From Acorus gramineus (lineage: Eukaryota > Streptophyta > Magnoliopsida > Acorales > Acoraceae), in NCBI GenBank assembly GCA_030737835.1, contig CM060847.1:12538704-12602703 (forward strand): a stretch of DNA of 64,000 nt, read 5' to 3'. A program made the position numbers and the translations under genes. This document shows positions 11,159 to 24,595 of this stretch, one piece after another (position 1 is the first letter of the stretch; every line of letters begins with the position of its first letter). The notes below the pieces were generated by a model that saw only the letters and a program-made list of their open reading frames with translations, was not told the DNA's origin and made no database searches.

Positions 11159-14100
11159 TCAGCTTACCATCAATTGAGGAATGCGGAGAAGAAATGATGA
11201 TAGAAAATACAAGAACACTGAAATAGCGGCTCCAGTGATGACATTGCTTAACAAGCATCTGTCATTTTTGGAGGGGATAAAGGCCACCTTCAACGTATTT
11301 GTCAGCTTAAACAGTTCATATGATACCTGCAAATCCAATAATGGTTGCATGTCCAAAGGACAAAAATACGAGTTAGTTTTTTTTTTAAAAAAAAAAAAAA
11401 TTAAAATCAAGGTGTTCACAGATACTTACGGCAAGATAGATTGTAGTTGCAAGCATAAAGTTGAGTAACGGATAGTTTGGAAAATAAGAAAGGAGCCACT
11501 TAGGCTGTCCATTTGGAATATCTGATCTGCAAGTCAACATGAAAAAAATTAAATTAGCCTTCCTCTCTTGGCAACCCATTCAAATGGACTGAAAAGTTGG
11601 GCTATCCTGACTCTGATAATTAGCTAGACAACAAATACAATAACACTCGGGAAATGACGTGAAGGTTGGAAAAGATTAAAAAATTCAACAAAAATTATAA
11701 TATGGCAACAAGTTCACACAAATTAAATTTTTATATTCAGAATACCTTCTAGTATTACTCAACATGGTTCATTAGCATGCTGCTCAATGACTAACCATGT
11801 CACACGGTATGCAACTATGACATTTTGAATAGTGAAATATGATTTGATATGCCCATAAGTTCTGGAGATGTATATGTTCTTTAATAGTTTGGAAGAACCA
11901 CCAGGGTCATGTCATGCTACATTTACTAGTTTCAGACCTGCTTATCCAATTTGTAACTAGCAAATGCATATCCTTTTGATCAGTAAATACAAACGAAACT
12001 AAAGTACAGGTATAAATGTAGTATTACATCTGCTGCAAAAGCCTAATGAATGATAATTGAGGTGCAAAAATTTGGAGTTCTCAAACAATTCTTTGGGAGT
12101 TCTCAAAAAAATTTGCTAGTTAATCAGTGGTAGAGTGTCCTACCATGACTGATTCAGGTGGTGAAACATATGACTAGACACTAGTTCAAACTCAGGTGGT
12201 GCAATATATGACTAGGTGAACTTATTCAAGAAAAGGATCAATAGGTGACTGGGAATGGAGAAGAATAATGAAGAACATACTAAAAGACCAAAATAAGACA
12301 ATAAGAGGTGACAACACAGAGGGGTATTCAAAGGGATAGATAGATCCATAAAAAATGGTGGGAATTCAAAGTGACAGTATATCCATCTTTCTGAAATGAT
12401 GAACTGCAGATATAATTCAAAGGATATTTTTCTTCCTCCCAAATCCATACATTAGGATCTCAAGAAAATTTCAACATTAAATAGAACAAGTTTCAACATG
12501 AATGAGAACAAGGAAAGAAGTCAGAGCATTTAAACAAATATTGAACAGCTCTTGCAACCAGATGAATAGACATTTGTGATAATGCCTTCTAATTTTGTCA
12601 TATAAATGTTAAATATATTAGAATAAACTGATAATATGCATCAAGAATATTAAAAATAAGAATAACAATTACGTAAGGAAATGCAAAATTATGCTATTCA
12701 CCAATGTCAGATCTACCAATGTTAAGCACCTCTAAATTTAGCATGTCCAATAGAATAGGCTGAATAAGTTACGCAAAAACAGTGGAAGTATCATCACCTG
12801 AGCCATATATGGATCTGGGAAATATACGTCTCCAAAGTCACCTTCCCAAGCCAACTGAATACACATAATTCAAGACACTGATGAAGTAAACAGGAATACA
12901 ACATAATTAAAAATGAAAAGATAAAGGCCAGAACTTACGCAAAAAGAGTTAAGCTGGATTCACGGAGTTGTTGTGTGAAATTCCTTAAGCAAATATAGAC
13001 ACTAAAGCAAAATAAACACAATCAGGCTTTAAGATTGTGATCTGAAAAGAATGTTGTTTTAATATAATAATCCATATTGAAGACAATAGTAGAGATTGGC
13101 AATACTCACGTGATAGGGATCCACGATGTGTAAGGATGAATCTTGTTGTATGAAAGCTTATCCAGCTTGTAGATATATTCATACCAACAAAAACCAACCT
13201 AAAGATGTACACATTAGATTATTGGTTACTAGGCATTGATCAAAGACACTCTCTCTTTATACATTCATGCAACTCACAATTGAAGCAATAGCCACAATGC
13301 TAGCTTTGATCGAATATCTCCTTTTTGTGTCAGAATCCTCAAGTTTGTCCATCCATTTCTCAACCTACACAATTTAAATATAAGAAAATAATCAAAAAAA
13401 GAAAAAAAATACAGGCCCCCAACAATATGGTGACTATGGTCTACGAAAATCCCCCATGCCCTTTCAGGCATTAATTGAAACGATGGATCAAAAGATTTTA
13501 CAGTTGGGTGGTAGTATGCATATAGCATTCCAATGATCCAGATATATCTATCCAGCCCAGATCTAAAATGCCATTCATGCAAGAGAGGTAAATTTCTTTT
13601 TGATGGATCTGCATCTCTATACCCTGAAGTTCAATAAACATAATAAATTACTAATATTACCAGCCACAAAACAGGAAAAGAAAGTCACTGGATGATGCAC
13701 AATCATTCTACATGTTCTACAAACCTAGGAGGAATGTCAAAGGACTCCAGATAAGTTCAAAAACTCCAGGGACTTCCCAAACCAGTATAACCACCAGAAA
13801 GCAAGCAATAAATTTCACAGCCATCACAGATCCAATTTCATTGTATTTGTTGCCAATCCCAAGAACTCCATACACCATGAGAGTGAACAGTGTATGCATG
13901 GGACAAATATAATACAACATGTAGTCGTTGTTCAAAACGATACAACAAAATGTCACCAAGAAATTTAACCTCCACATCATCTGCATTAGGAAAAGACAAG
14001 AACATGCATCTAGTAGAAAAAAAAGATATAAAAAAGAAACATAAAAATGTCACATTAATTTTGGAAACAAAATATATCATGAACATACCTGCACAAAGCG

Positions 14101-17100
14101 AGCAACACTAAAATCCTTCCGAACGTAGTAATATGAAAAGTTGCCAAAACCTGTCATCCATACATATGCAGCAATGAAGACACGAATGGCATTGTATATC
14201 TCTGTGGCAGCGAAGTAGTGGTACATTAAAAATAAGACCTGTGGAAATGTTGATCCATGTTAATTGGAATGTGTGAAAATTTTCAATGTGCATTTCTAAC
14301 TACAAAATAAAGGAATGTCACACTCAAGTGATAACATGGAAAGCCCCTATAAAAGAATTTCAGAAGGGAGGATTAGGAAAACTGCATAGATATGGGAATG
14401 CTCAAAAGAGATATGTTAATATTATATATTATATATAGCCACGATCACTCATGAGGGTAATATTCACTGCTCTTTAAGACAGATTTTGCGTGACAGGCCA
14501 CAGATGGCTGCACTGCATCTGGAATTCTGGATGCACTCATATGATCATATCAAGAAACGAAAAGCAGAGCAGTATTGATACACATGCAAAGATATGCGGA
14601 AGGAAATTATCAATAAAATAGAAAGCTGGATAACCTTCTTCCCTGATACAACCAGTGGTGGAGCCACATTTATCAGCAGAGAAGAAGCCCAAGATGCTCT
14701 TCAAAAAAATCCCATGAATAGCCATTAGATTGTCCCCAAAACTCATTAAATTGTCACCCATGAAAGATGATTTACCTCCACATAACAAAGAAATCCCATA
14801 CACAAGACACTTGAAGTCCTAATTAAATATAAATTAAATCTGAAAAAATAACATTTAAAATTAAAATACAATAACAAAAAAAGTCAAGAGACCAACTCTC
14901 AAAAAGAACCAAAAGAAACCAAAACTCGGACAAAATACAAGTTTATGATCAATCAATAGAAAACACAACCTGGAATTGTGTAAATAAATTCTTTTTGGAG
15001 ATTTCTTATCCAATAGTCACCTTTGCAATGCCTGCAACAAATTATGGATCTACCATTGATCATACAACATCGTATACAAGGATTTGTCTGAGAATGCAGA
15101 AATGACCTTATCTATATGTATCTAAACCCCTGTATCAATTACCCAAATGTGAAAGACGAAAGTTGCAGAAAGCCAGAAACAGGAATCCAGAAATCTATTG
15201 CCAATGTGTATATTAATTATGAATAAACTATCAAAAGATTATCCAATTATCCTACATCATGATACATATCAAATAACAGTAACTAATTTGAATAATATTT
15301 ATCTACAAATCACTTGTATCATAAAATTCATAAAAGTTTGGAAAGGATAACTCTAGGAATGTACTTTTATTACACAATGCTTTTAATATCTCAACATTTT
15401 TTAACACTAAAAGAAAATATGAAAAATATTCAAATCAAGCTCACTTTGGCTAAACAAATAGTAGGAGAAGGGTAGGACAAATAAACTCTATAGTGAAAAG
15501 GCATATGCAAATTCAATATCGACTACTCAAAACTGATTAGACATATCAAATATCATATTATATATTTACAAAAAAGTATGTCTATTATTTAGTATCTTAA
15601 ACAAACAGAAATTCAGATTTGTTCTTTGTTTTCATATTTCATTGGATACGAACGAGATGTATAATTTGTAAAATTTCAGCTTCGGCAGACACTTTAAAAT
15701 ACTGAAAGTTCTGTTCATACTCATCCAAGTTCCCAAAATCTTGAATGTACTATCATTAAGAGTACAAAGATGTAAACATAGGGGAAAATCTTTAACATAT
15801 TTGGTAAATGATGATTGCCAAAGAAATCACACTATCTGTTATATCAGAGAGAGATAAAAAAATAACATGGAACCTAACCTGCATCCACCCTCTCCATTCC
15901 TCAGTTTGATGCCGATTAAGATACATGGTGGTTTTGCCAGATACTGGTGAGATTTCATGGTGCTTTGTGCAAGAAGTCTTGGCTGAAACTATAATGAGAA
16001 GAATGTACAGAAAGAGGAAAAGGTCGCGGCGGTAGCTCTGTAACAGAAAATTTACAAATGCCAAATCAGATAAAATATATCAGTATAGAATTTTAAACCT
16101 GGTTACTGTCACAGAGAAAATATCTGAAGCAAGTTTTCAACTGTTGCAGAAGAGTATATTCTATCACAGACAAATACCTTATTTCACATGAGAAAACAAG
16201 ATCAACAAGTCATTTTACAAGGAGAGCAACAGCTTATATAAAACAGACAAGAAAATCTGATACTATCAAAAATGTGACATCAGTGCACCTATATATGTGT
16301 CAAGGGATTTTAAAATTAACCAAAAATGGCGCCAGGAGAAAACACATATGGAAAATGTTTTTTTTTTTTTTAATGGAAACGGTAGGCCTTCATTTTTAAT
16401 GTACAGAATATAATGCCAAGGTTGACTTAATTAGAGTGAAACACCCATATAATAATGACGTGAACATGTTATTTGACAAGGAAACTAAGCCATAATTGGT
16501 GATACTAGGAGTCTAGGATGTAACACAGACATATCCAAGACTCCAAGTTAAACCTGGACATGAGATCGAGACAGTGTGTCCAGCAAACTCATAAGTAATA
16601 ACCTGAACATGGAGAACATTTGTTAGATGGGATGAAGTCTGTTCAACAAAACAGCAGGCCTAGTCAAATTTTCTGTAAGTGAAAATAACCACACCAAGAA
16701 ATCCAAGATCCATAAATTTATGCACAAGGAACTGTTTCTGCTCTTGGTCAATGGTGAGATGATCAACAAAACAGCAGGACTATTTGGGTTTCATAGTTCA
16801 AAAGCAATCCATGAAAAAAATCCGTTTGAAAAATATCAGATAAAAAGAACATAGAAAATTGCAAAAGATACAGATTTTATCTAGTGATTTTTTTAGTGAA
16901 AATAGAATTGTGATGAACATATTAAATAAAATGATGCCCCGCGACCAAAAGGATAAGAGGGATCTTCGAAAAAGGAAGAAACAAAGAAAATCATCAAAGT
17001 CTAAAAGCAAGCCCCAAAGATAAGAACCTTGTTAGATTCTCCAATCAGTTCTGTTCGATCACATATATAGAACCAAATCAACAGTACTCCAAATGCAGAC

Positions 17101-20100
17101 CTTCACAACACATTATATAACCATTAAAAAGTTGAAAAGAAAATGCTCCATAAATGTGTTTCAATATACTGCAAACTCAGAATTCTTACATGGCTCTCAA
17201 GATTAGTCGATTTTCAAGCAAGAATGGCTCATCCATTGTTATGAACCTACAAAAAATTTCAAAACATTACAGCAATAAGTAGTGCAATTGACATGTAAAA
17301 AAGCACAGATTGTATTTCTCTGTCTTGTGTTAACCTAATTAAATTTTCTCTGCTTGATGAAATATGTAACTTTGCTGAAGCTGATCTTGGTAGGGCTCCT
17401 GCCTCGAGCAAAACAACTCGAGCATCTTCCTTAGTCGTCTCACTTCCCAATTCAGAAAGATTAACATCCGAATGACTGTATCAAAAGAAAATTGTCAAAA
17501 CATGTAAATGGTTGTTAAGAAGCATAGAAAATACTAGCACTGAATGAGGAGCGAGTACTGTATCAAAAAGAAAATTGTTAATAACATGAAGGGCATGAAC
17601 ATAACATAGTAAAAGAACAAAGCACATAGACAAAGAGCTAATAGATAATGGTCAATTGATTATATATATTATGCTTCCATAAAAGGATATGCATATATAT
17701 ATCTCCATAGAAAACTCACCAATGAAGTGAATTGATGGAAATTTATGATGCACACGTGTTCGTGAAACTTGTATGATATTTAGAAGCTATAATTCCCTAT
17801 GAAAATTGTGACCTCCTGGAAAGACCTTGTGTCGTATCCCATAAATCTTTTTCAATATTATATTTCTTTATCCCTCGTCTCCTTTTGTATGAGGGCATTA
17901 TCTTGATAATATAATTGTTCCAACCTTTTGTCAAAAGAAAATTCCCTCTAAAACACTATCCATATTTTGTCCCTTACAATTTCGTCACATGTTTGGGAAT
18001 AAAAAACACCTCAATTTCTTAAAAATAAAATAAAATAAATTAATTAAAGAAAGAAAGAAAGGCAATCAATATGACTTGATGAAAATACCATATATATAAT
18101 CACTATCATGTGGCATCAAGCAAAACCATTAAGGACTCACGAGGCCACCAATTCACTCAAATTGACTTAATATGATTGCTCCATCAATTACAGCTTCAGT
18201 TGCTTTATGTTCAGTTGCTTTATCAGATACAGTTATGGACATTCATATTGAGTTATGTTAAGTCACAAATGACATATTAATAAATAAAAAATCTGCAAAT
18301 TAGTCAAACCAACTATGACCATGTCATCCACTAACAATTTTAAAGAGATTTGGAAATGACATTGTGACCATGGTTTAGCGAGGTTGATATTAACCATGCT
18401 ATTTTTTTTATAAAAAAAAAGGACACAGAGGTTTCAGACATAAGATACATTGTTGGTGTTAAATTGTAAATTAGCTAAATTATTGATGTTATTGTAGAAC
18501 AAATAAGGAATAATGTTATATTCAGTAATGGATGCCAAAAGATCTCTTATATAAGATACAAGATGTACAAACTCTATAAACAAAAAAAAATACCCATGAT
18601 AAAAATTTAAGTCGGGGGTGCTGCCCCTAAACCCCCGTGCGCCCAATCGGTGATTCCCCACATGGGCCTATCCCTCCGGCCCTTGGGGGGGGGGGAGGGG
18701 GGGGCCCCAACCCCCCGGCCTCTGGGAATAAGCCCAACAACCAACCTATATAATGACTCCAATAATTGTAAATTATAAAATTGTTAAAGGTTATAAAGAA
18801 TTAGTTGTTAACTACATAAGTGTAAGATGTTTTCCTTTAGTTAAATTACTGAAGTAGAGGCAAAAATGACCACCCATTGAAATTAAGTCAGAAGGTTCAC
18901 TGCCTTCTGTAGAGGTTTGAACGAGATACAATCATAAGGATGATCGGTCCTTATTTCAGACAATTAATGTTTTAATTATCAATAAAATCATATGAGTTTG
19001 TGGTCACTGCACTTTTTAACTGATAACTTACACTTTTGGAGGAGAGGAAGATCTTTTATGTTCCAGATATTCAGAATATACCCATGCAGCAAACACAGGA
19101 AAGATTCCAAGCAAAAAAGAAACCTACAAAGTAGAGAGAAAGAAACCATTAGCATATTACATGATAAAACAAAATCTTCAGACAATCATTTAATAATATA
19201 TGTATAATTATAAATAAAACATGCAAGCAAGCTCAGAAATAGTAATTAGCATGCCAACTGACTTAAGTTTATTAATAAATATATTATATTATGAAAATTC
19301 CATTATCATACTCAGAAACCTATGAGTAGCAACGAATAATGAATAGAATCTGTTGCTAACATATGCTGCCTAACTACCACTTTCTAATTGCTCATTTTTT
19401 CAACTAATGAAAATAAACTTTATTTCAACTCTACACGCATTTGCTTCCAAATTGACATTTGGCCTCCTGTCAAAATACAGAAAAAGTAAATAAATAAATA
19501 AATAAAAGAACATGTCATGTACACGGTATTCCCACGCATGATATATTATGATTTGTACAATGCACATTTCATTAGATTCTATACAAATAGAGCTCTAAAG
19601 ATGAATTTCATGTTCAAAGGTTATGTACAGATTATGTCTATTTTTTGTTGCTCTTGTTTGGTTTATTGGGTGGAACAATACCAAAACATCCAGGGTCTCC
19701 ACTGTGCCAATAAGCTGATAATAGTAACATATAAGCATCATATGACTTATAGTGCAGATAAGGCACGATGACATTGGAAATCACACATCAAACTACATGC
19801 ACATAGTTAGTGACATGTACCAGCACAGCACACATTTAAACTAACTAGTGAAACATATCTTAATGAAGCTCAAATAAATAACACACACGGAAAATAAGTT
19901 GCATCAGAAATAATAAACACTTTCATTGGACCACGACAGAATAACATCACTGTAAGTTAGAAACCTAAATTTCAGGCTGAATCATGATAATTAGTCCAAA
20001 GAAATGATTTAAACCAACAACATCAATGATCAAGGGAGATTGGAGGCAAACTATCCTAGACTTTTCCAACTTGTGTGGTGATCAAACAATATAATTTTTT

Positions 20101-21511
20101 TCTTGATTTTCTGATTAGATTATCTCGGACCCCACAACTCTAAATCAAATCATAAACAAATGCATTAAAAACATTGGCTAATAAAGTGACAAGTGTCATA
20201 ATCCAATATATTAGTGCATGTCCACTAGTGCTCAAAATAGGTGGATTATCTTGCAAATATGTTCACTGATTGTAATCTTCATAGGTCAAAAGAACAAACA
20301 TCTGCTAGCTGGTCTAGAAAGATTTCTGAACACCAATGAGAAAGCATATGTGAATGGTGCATAAAGGCTTCCTTTCAGCACAGAACAGCTAAAACCATTT
20401 GCCATGTCCAAATTGTCAATTAATCATCATAATACAACGGAAGTTATCATTGTAGCAAGAAAGCTTCCCATCTTCCATAGCAAATTTTCCTCTAATCATG
20501 TTGCGCAATGAAGCCAACCCTTCGAGTGTTTACAAAAACAACAATTAAAAAACAATGAACATCAAGTGATGTGTACCTTCTACTAAGCAAATGGTTTGAT
20601 TTCATCCAGGACAACAATCAGTCTAGCAATATAAATCTCTCAACATAATCCACTTTATGTTTGGACACTTCTGTCCAAGTTCATCCTACCATTCCCTTGA
20701 ATGATAATGCCAATATCATTAAATATATTTGATTGACAACAATATTTCTTGAATAGTGACCTACCACATTCAACAACCCCCAAAGAACCTCGCCAAACCA
20801 ACTCTAGTCAAATATGATCGCTTGTAAAGATGTCATCATGGATCCTGGGTCACCACAAGGATGATATAGCATTCACCACACTCTTGTACTTCCTTTTCAT
20901 GGTTTGCATCTAGAAGGAAAAAGAATGTCTCCATAAAATCTCAGACGGGAGGAACAATTTAAGGAGCATGACATATTAGTCCGGCACTTTTGAAACTAAA
21001 AATGTAGCTCAAATCTCAGCCAAGGGAAAACATGATCCTTATACATTTCTTTCCAAACCAGTGAATCAATCAACCCTTCTTATATACCCGACCATCTCCA
21101 ATCGTTCCACTGCCTTAGAATTTTCATATTATGGCTCACATAAATACATTACCTTCTCAATATCAAGTATAAAAACCAATCCCTTTCCCACATAGGTAAC
21201 AACAACCGAATAAAGGAAGACCAATTCACCTTCAAATAACATCTAAATAAACCAAATTTCACTGAACCAACAGAAAAATCCATGCAAAGATTCAATAGCA
21301 CATTCAAAGGTCCGCAAATAGAAAGCATAAAAATCATCCAAACAATTCTAATTTCATGATATTCAGCAATAACATGAACACACATAAATAACATCCAATC
21401 AATATCTGTTTCTCTAGCAAACAAACCAGCAAAACAGAACCAGAGGAAATCCCAAAAAAAAAAAGAGCTCTCACATACCTGACTAGGCGACAGAGGACCG
21501 GAGACCACCAT
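11159..21511 (-). CDS. RWA: REDUCED WALL ACETYLATION (RWA) protein, 15 exons
   Basis: Multi-pass Golgi membrane protein of the CAS1-domain family, needed for O-acetylation of wall polysaccharides such as xylan, xyloglucan and pectin. Exons in coding order: 21479-21511, 19032-19123, 17335-17475, 17190-17246, 17028-17100, 15879-16037, 14089-14238, 13725-13980, 13502-13623, 13278-13364, 13110-13198, 12939-13001, 12798-12854, 11430-11526, 11159-11326. All introns are GT-AG, all junctions keep frame, and the product is 547 aa, within the usual family range. Recognised by [10 protein letters not shown] (exon 6), [17 protein letters not shown] (exon 7), [16 protein letters not shown] (exon 8), [19 protein letters not shown] (exon 9) and [14 protein letters not shown] (exons 13-14), with many hydrophobic helices. 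The start [11 protein letters not shown] resembles the short first exon of homologues. One variant is SQIHIW where I recall SQFHIW. Introns reach 2.35 kb. Which paralogue (RWA1-4) cannot be decided here. Confidence 0.92.
12118..12230 (+). mobile_element. Possible tRNA-derived SINE fragment in an RWA intron
   Basis: Contains TCAGTGGTAGAGTG (12124-12137), like the D-arm/A-box of tRNA genes, and CTAGTTCAAACTC about 45 bases downstream, like the B-box. It does not fold as an intact tRNA and lies in the intron between exons 13 and 14 (antisense to RWA). A decayed SINE or tRNA remnant is possible. Confidence 0.35.
18450..18740. other. Intronic GC-rich insert with long G run
   Basis: Lies in the RWA intron between exons 2 and 3. 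The AT-rich left part starts TGTTGGTGTTAAATTG. The right part is strikingly GC-rich, with GGGGGTGCTGCCCCTAAACC and a run of 11 G, one A and 8 G (18685-18704), followed by CCCC and CCCCCC. It ends near CCCAACA. TG...CA borders and composition suggest a solo LTR remnant, but no flanking duplication was found, so this stays open. Confidence 0.35.
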
Positions 21512-21691
21512 TGCTATCAAAAGATCACAACTTTCCTTCTTCCTCACTCTCCAGAGACCAAAATCTCACAAACCCAAATTTAAATCTCTCATGAAAAGCA
21601 CAAAAAACCAATCACCCCACGATCAAAACAGGAAAGGAGAGAGAGAAACATGTGAAGGCGAGGGAATACAAGGTATAGAAGCAGAAATGGT

Positions 21692-21692
<1 letters not shown>

Positions 21693-21722
<30 letters not shown>
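21693..21722. repeat. (GA)n microsatellite in RWA 5' leader
   Basis: About 15 GA units, 180-210 bases upstream of the RWA start codon (a CT tract when read in the RWA sense). Pyrimidine tracts of this kind are common in plant core promoters and leaders. Confidence 0.75.
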
Positions 21723-21724
<2 letters not shown>

Positions 21725-21726
<2 letters not shown>

Positions 21727-22149
21727 TGGAGTGAATCGATTAAAGTGGTAGTGGTGGTTGGGGAAGAGAAGGGGATCTGAAGCAACAATTTGGCTTCAAA
21801 AGAGGGCAAAATGTCGGAAGAGAAGTCCCTCTTTTTCTCTCTCACATGGAAGGAGCGGTTGAATTGGTTTGTTTGTTTCTTCCCCCTTCTTCTCTCCTCT
21901 TCCACCTGTGTATTATTATCATTATATATTATTATTGTTGTTGTTATGGATGTTAATACACTCATACCTTGCAGTTCTTTTTGTAATCATAATATCACTA
22001 ATTTAATCGTCTAATACAATATATATTTTACTATCTTATTATAAAAAATAATATATAATTAAACGCATAGATATGTGCACTAATTAATTTATTATAAAAA
22101 TACATTATATTAGTTAAATATATGTTTCAGAAAAGAATTAAAATGTATG
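21725..22149 (-). promoter_or_regulatory. RWA upstream region
   Basis: Probable leader and promoter of the RWA gene by position. AT-rich; no single TATA box could be chosen with confidence. Confidence 0.35.
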
Positions 22150-22660
22150 CAAATTATTAAAGGAGCTGTGAACAGGGTTAAATCTATCATTTTTCCTTTG
22201 ATGATTGATTCTTTGCTTTGCAATCAATATTTCAAAACAGTTGACGTTTGGCAGAGAAATTTTTTTTTTAATTCAACAAATCGATTCCGACCAAGAAACA
22301 ATGTTTTTAAGCTTTTTTAAAACACGGATTTCGAAGAAAAAAATTAAAAGTAATTCAGCTTTCGATTTTGAATAAAGCTGTCCCATTTGACTAATCGATT
22401 TGATTCCATTGTACATATTGGGATCAGTTCAAACTTAAAAATAGTCTTTTTTTTTTTTCCAACTCATTTATATCCATTTCCTTTTTTATGGCTCGGCTAG
22501 GGGGAATAGCCGAGCCATTCCTTTTCATGACAGCGGGCCAGACCAAACGAATAAATAAACAAATTTAGTCAACAAGTAAAAGGAGAGAGCACGATTTTAA
22601 CTTTTTAACTTTTTAAAAAACAAAAGTTGTCCCAAACATGTAACCAAACGGGGCCTTAGA
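22150..22660 (-). mobile_element. MITE family H, copy 1 (left end decayed)
   Basis: Reverse-complement relative of 59,295-59,640: both share blocks around AAATCGATTCCGACCAA, TTTTAAAACACGGATTT and CAATATTTCAAA. The right border reads AACCAAACGGGGCC. The left border could not be fixed. The copy carries the extra hairpin at 22,488-22,518, absent from its relative. Confidence 0.55.
22488..22518. repeat. GC-rich 12-bp perfect hairpin
   Basis: ATGGCTCGGCTA (22488-22499) and its exact reverse complement TAGCCGAGCCAT (22507-22518) around a GGGGGAA loop. It stands out in AT-rich sequence and sits inside the family H MITE. Possible small insertion; no role is evident. Confidence 0.7.
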
Positions 22661-23210
22661 CATAAATGAGCTTTTTTGGGAATCTGTATCTAGACTCTCT
22701 CTCTCTTTTTATTTAATTCATTTTTATAAAATTACCCATGATTTTTTTTTTTTATTTTGAGGAACATTTAATTATGAAAAAAATTCATTTTAATTTGGGC
22801 ATTTTTACACAAAGTCTAATCCGATTAATGTACTGCATTTATGAAAAAAAAAATTATCCAACTTTTGTTTCATCTCAAGGATGATAGTCTGCGGCGTGTC
22901 TCGCAGAGCAAGAATTTGAAAACAGAATAGGGCCGATGTCAGTTGGTGAATATTTTGAATAAAAAATGAAGGCGCATGAGGTGAACAAACAAACAAATAA
23001 AATCTTGATTCCTTTGTTTCTATGTTCTTAGTATATTCTTTTTGTGTGTGTTTTATAGGGGCTCTTGGGTTTCTCTGTGTTATATACTTATATATATATA
23101 TGAACATTTTTCCATTCCATACGATTAATCTATATCAATACTACCTATAAAACTAAAATATGCTACGTGGGAATGTTTGTATTCCCTCTTATATTAGTAA
23201 GAACATCTTC

Positions 23211-23813
23211 AATCCAAGCCTCCAAATATGAAAAGTTGACCCTCCGTATTTAGAGGAAATTCATTTTTAGAGGGTATTGCACTCCAACCATCACCCTCCA
23301 TTTTTTCTTATCATTTTTAAAATTATATAATGTTATATGATAACTCATTAATAAATATTATTATTATTAATCCATTTATATAAAAATTATATCATTGAAA
23401 AGACCTCATTAAGACCTTTAAAATGAGTCTAATATTAAATGGTTTTAGAGTTATTTTTAAATTAATAATTTTTTAATTAAATAAATAAAATAATTCTTGA
23501 ATAATCAAATGTATGAGGATTTATTTAAAATCAATTCTAAAATAATTTAATATTAGTCTTATTTTGAAGGTCTCGATGAGATCTTTCCAACTATAGTACT
23601 TTTATTAAAAATGGATTAGCGGATCTAAATATATATTAGGTTGAATTAATTAGTGTATAAAGTAAAAATGAAAAATGTGATTTGGAAGTGACTTCCAAAT
23701 TTTGAGGGTCAAATCCAAATCTCTAAATTTAGAGATGGATATGGAGTGTGGTTGGAGCACACCACCCTCCAAATTTACAGACATGGACTGTGATTGGAGT
23801 CTTGGAGATGCTC
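23211..23813. mobile_element. Tourist-like MITE (GAGCATCTCCAA family), copy 1
   Basis: 603 bp, flanked by TAA on both sides (23208-23210 and 23814-23816). Ends GAACATCTTCAATCC and, inverted, GAGCATCTCCAAGACTCC. Just inside the ends, CCTCCAAAT and its inverse recur as subterminal repeats. Same family as 33,552-34,386 and 34,390-34,963. Non-coding. Confidence 0.75.
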
Positions 23814-23816
23814 TAA

Positions 23817-24590
23817 AAGAATGGATTGGATGGGTGCATACTGAGAGACCCTTATTGAATAAGCAAACACTGGAAGCAATAAACAAGAAGGAATGAATAA
23901 CTATTGAATATACTCAGGATTGTATTGTTGAATTACGTTGTATAAAAATCTTTATGATGTATATTTGTGCATTCCTTTTCTAATATACATTGGAAAGGTG
24001 TACTTTTTTCTCGTTCCATTTGTTCGTGTGCTCAAAATTTATTTTACCTTTGTTTTTTTTCTAAGAAAACTAGTAGACAATTGCTACCTCAATTATATTA
24101 ATAAATCAAAATCACGACATCCAAAAAGATGGGGGAGAGAGATTAACACCAAAACAAAATAGGAAACAAAACAACTGAGAAAAAGTGCCGAATAGAAGAG
24201 AGTTCTCTTCAAACACACATGAGGATTTATTTTACCTTTGTGCTACTACCTATTTATCTATGTTCTGTATGCCAGGGTAATTAATATGATATCATAATAT
24301 TTTTTTAAGGTTTTGATGCCTTTATCTGCTTCATCCATACCAATATTTACTTTTTTGTTTTAAATATCTATCTCTTGCATTGGCACTTTTCACGGCAGGT
24401 TATGTGATACATAGGCCTTTAATGGAAAAGCCCACTGTTTCTTTCAATTGGCCCATCTTCTCTGTGTCCACCCCACCCTTTTTTGCCTGATTTCATTTGG
24501 GCAGTGGATTCTCATGTTGCAAAAGAAGAATTTTTTTTCATTAAATTCTTTTCCCCTCACTTTTTTTTAAATTTCATGTTTGGTTTGTGT
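23817..24590. other. Gene-free intergenic stretch
   Basis: No gene recognised. Short open frames here are AT-rich and without family features. Confidence 0.5.
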
Positions 24591-24595
24591 TACAG

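Noticed and set aside
12124-12193. tRNA gene
   Set aside because: A- and B-box-like words are present but no acceptor stem or anticodon arm can be drawn; listed as a possible SINE remnant.
14537-14803. 88-codon minus-strand frame in the RWA intron between exons 6 and 7
   Set aside because: Does not match RWA, and joining exon 6 directly to exon 7 gives the conserved [13 protein letters not shown] sequence.
18450-18740. Definite solo LTR
   Set aside because: TG...CA-like borders but no matching 5-bp flanks and no second copy in the window; kept only as a possibility.
21149-21547. 132-codon minus-strand frame overlapping RWA exon 1
   Set aside because: Only its first part ([11 protein letters not shown]) is coding; the rest reads through a good GTATGT donor into intron 1.
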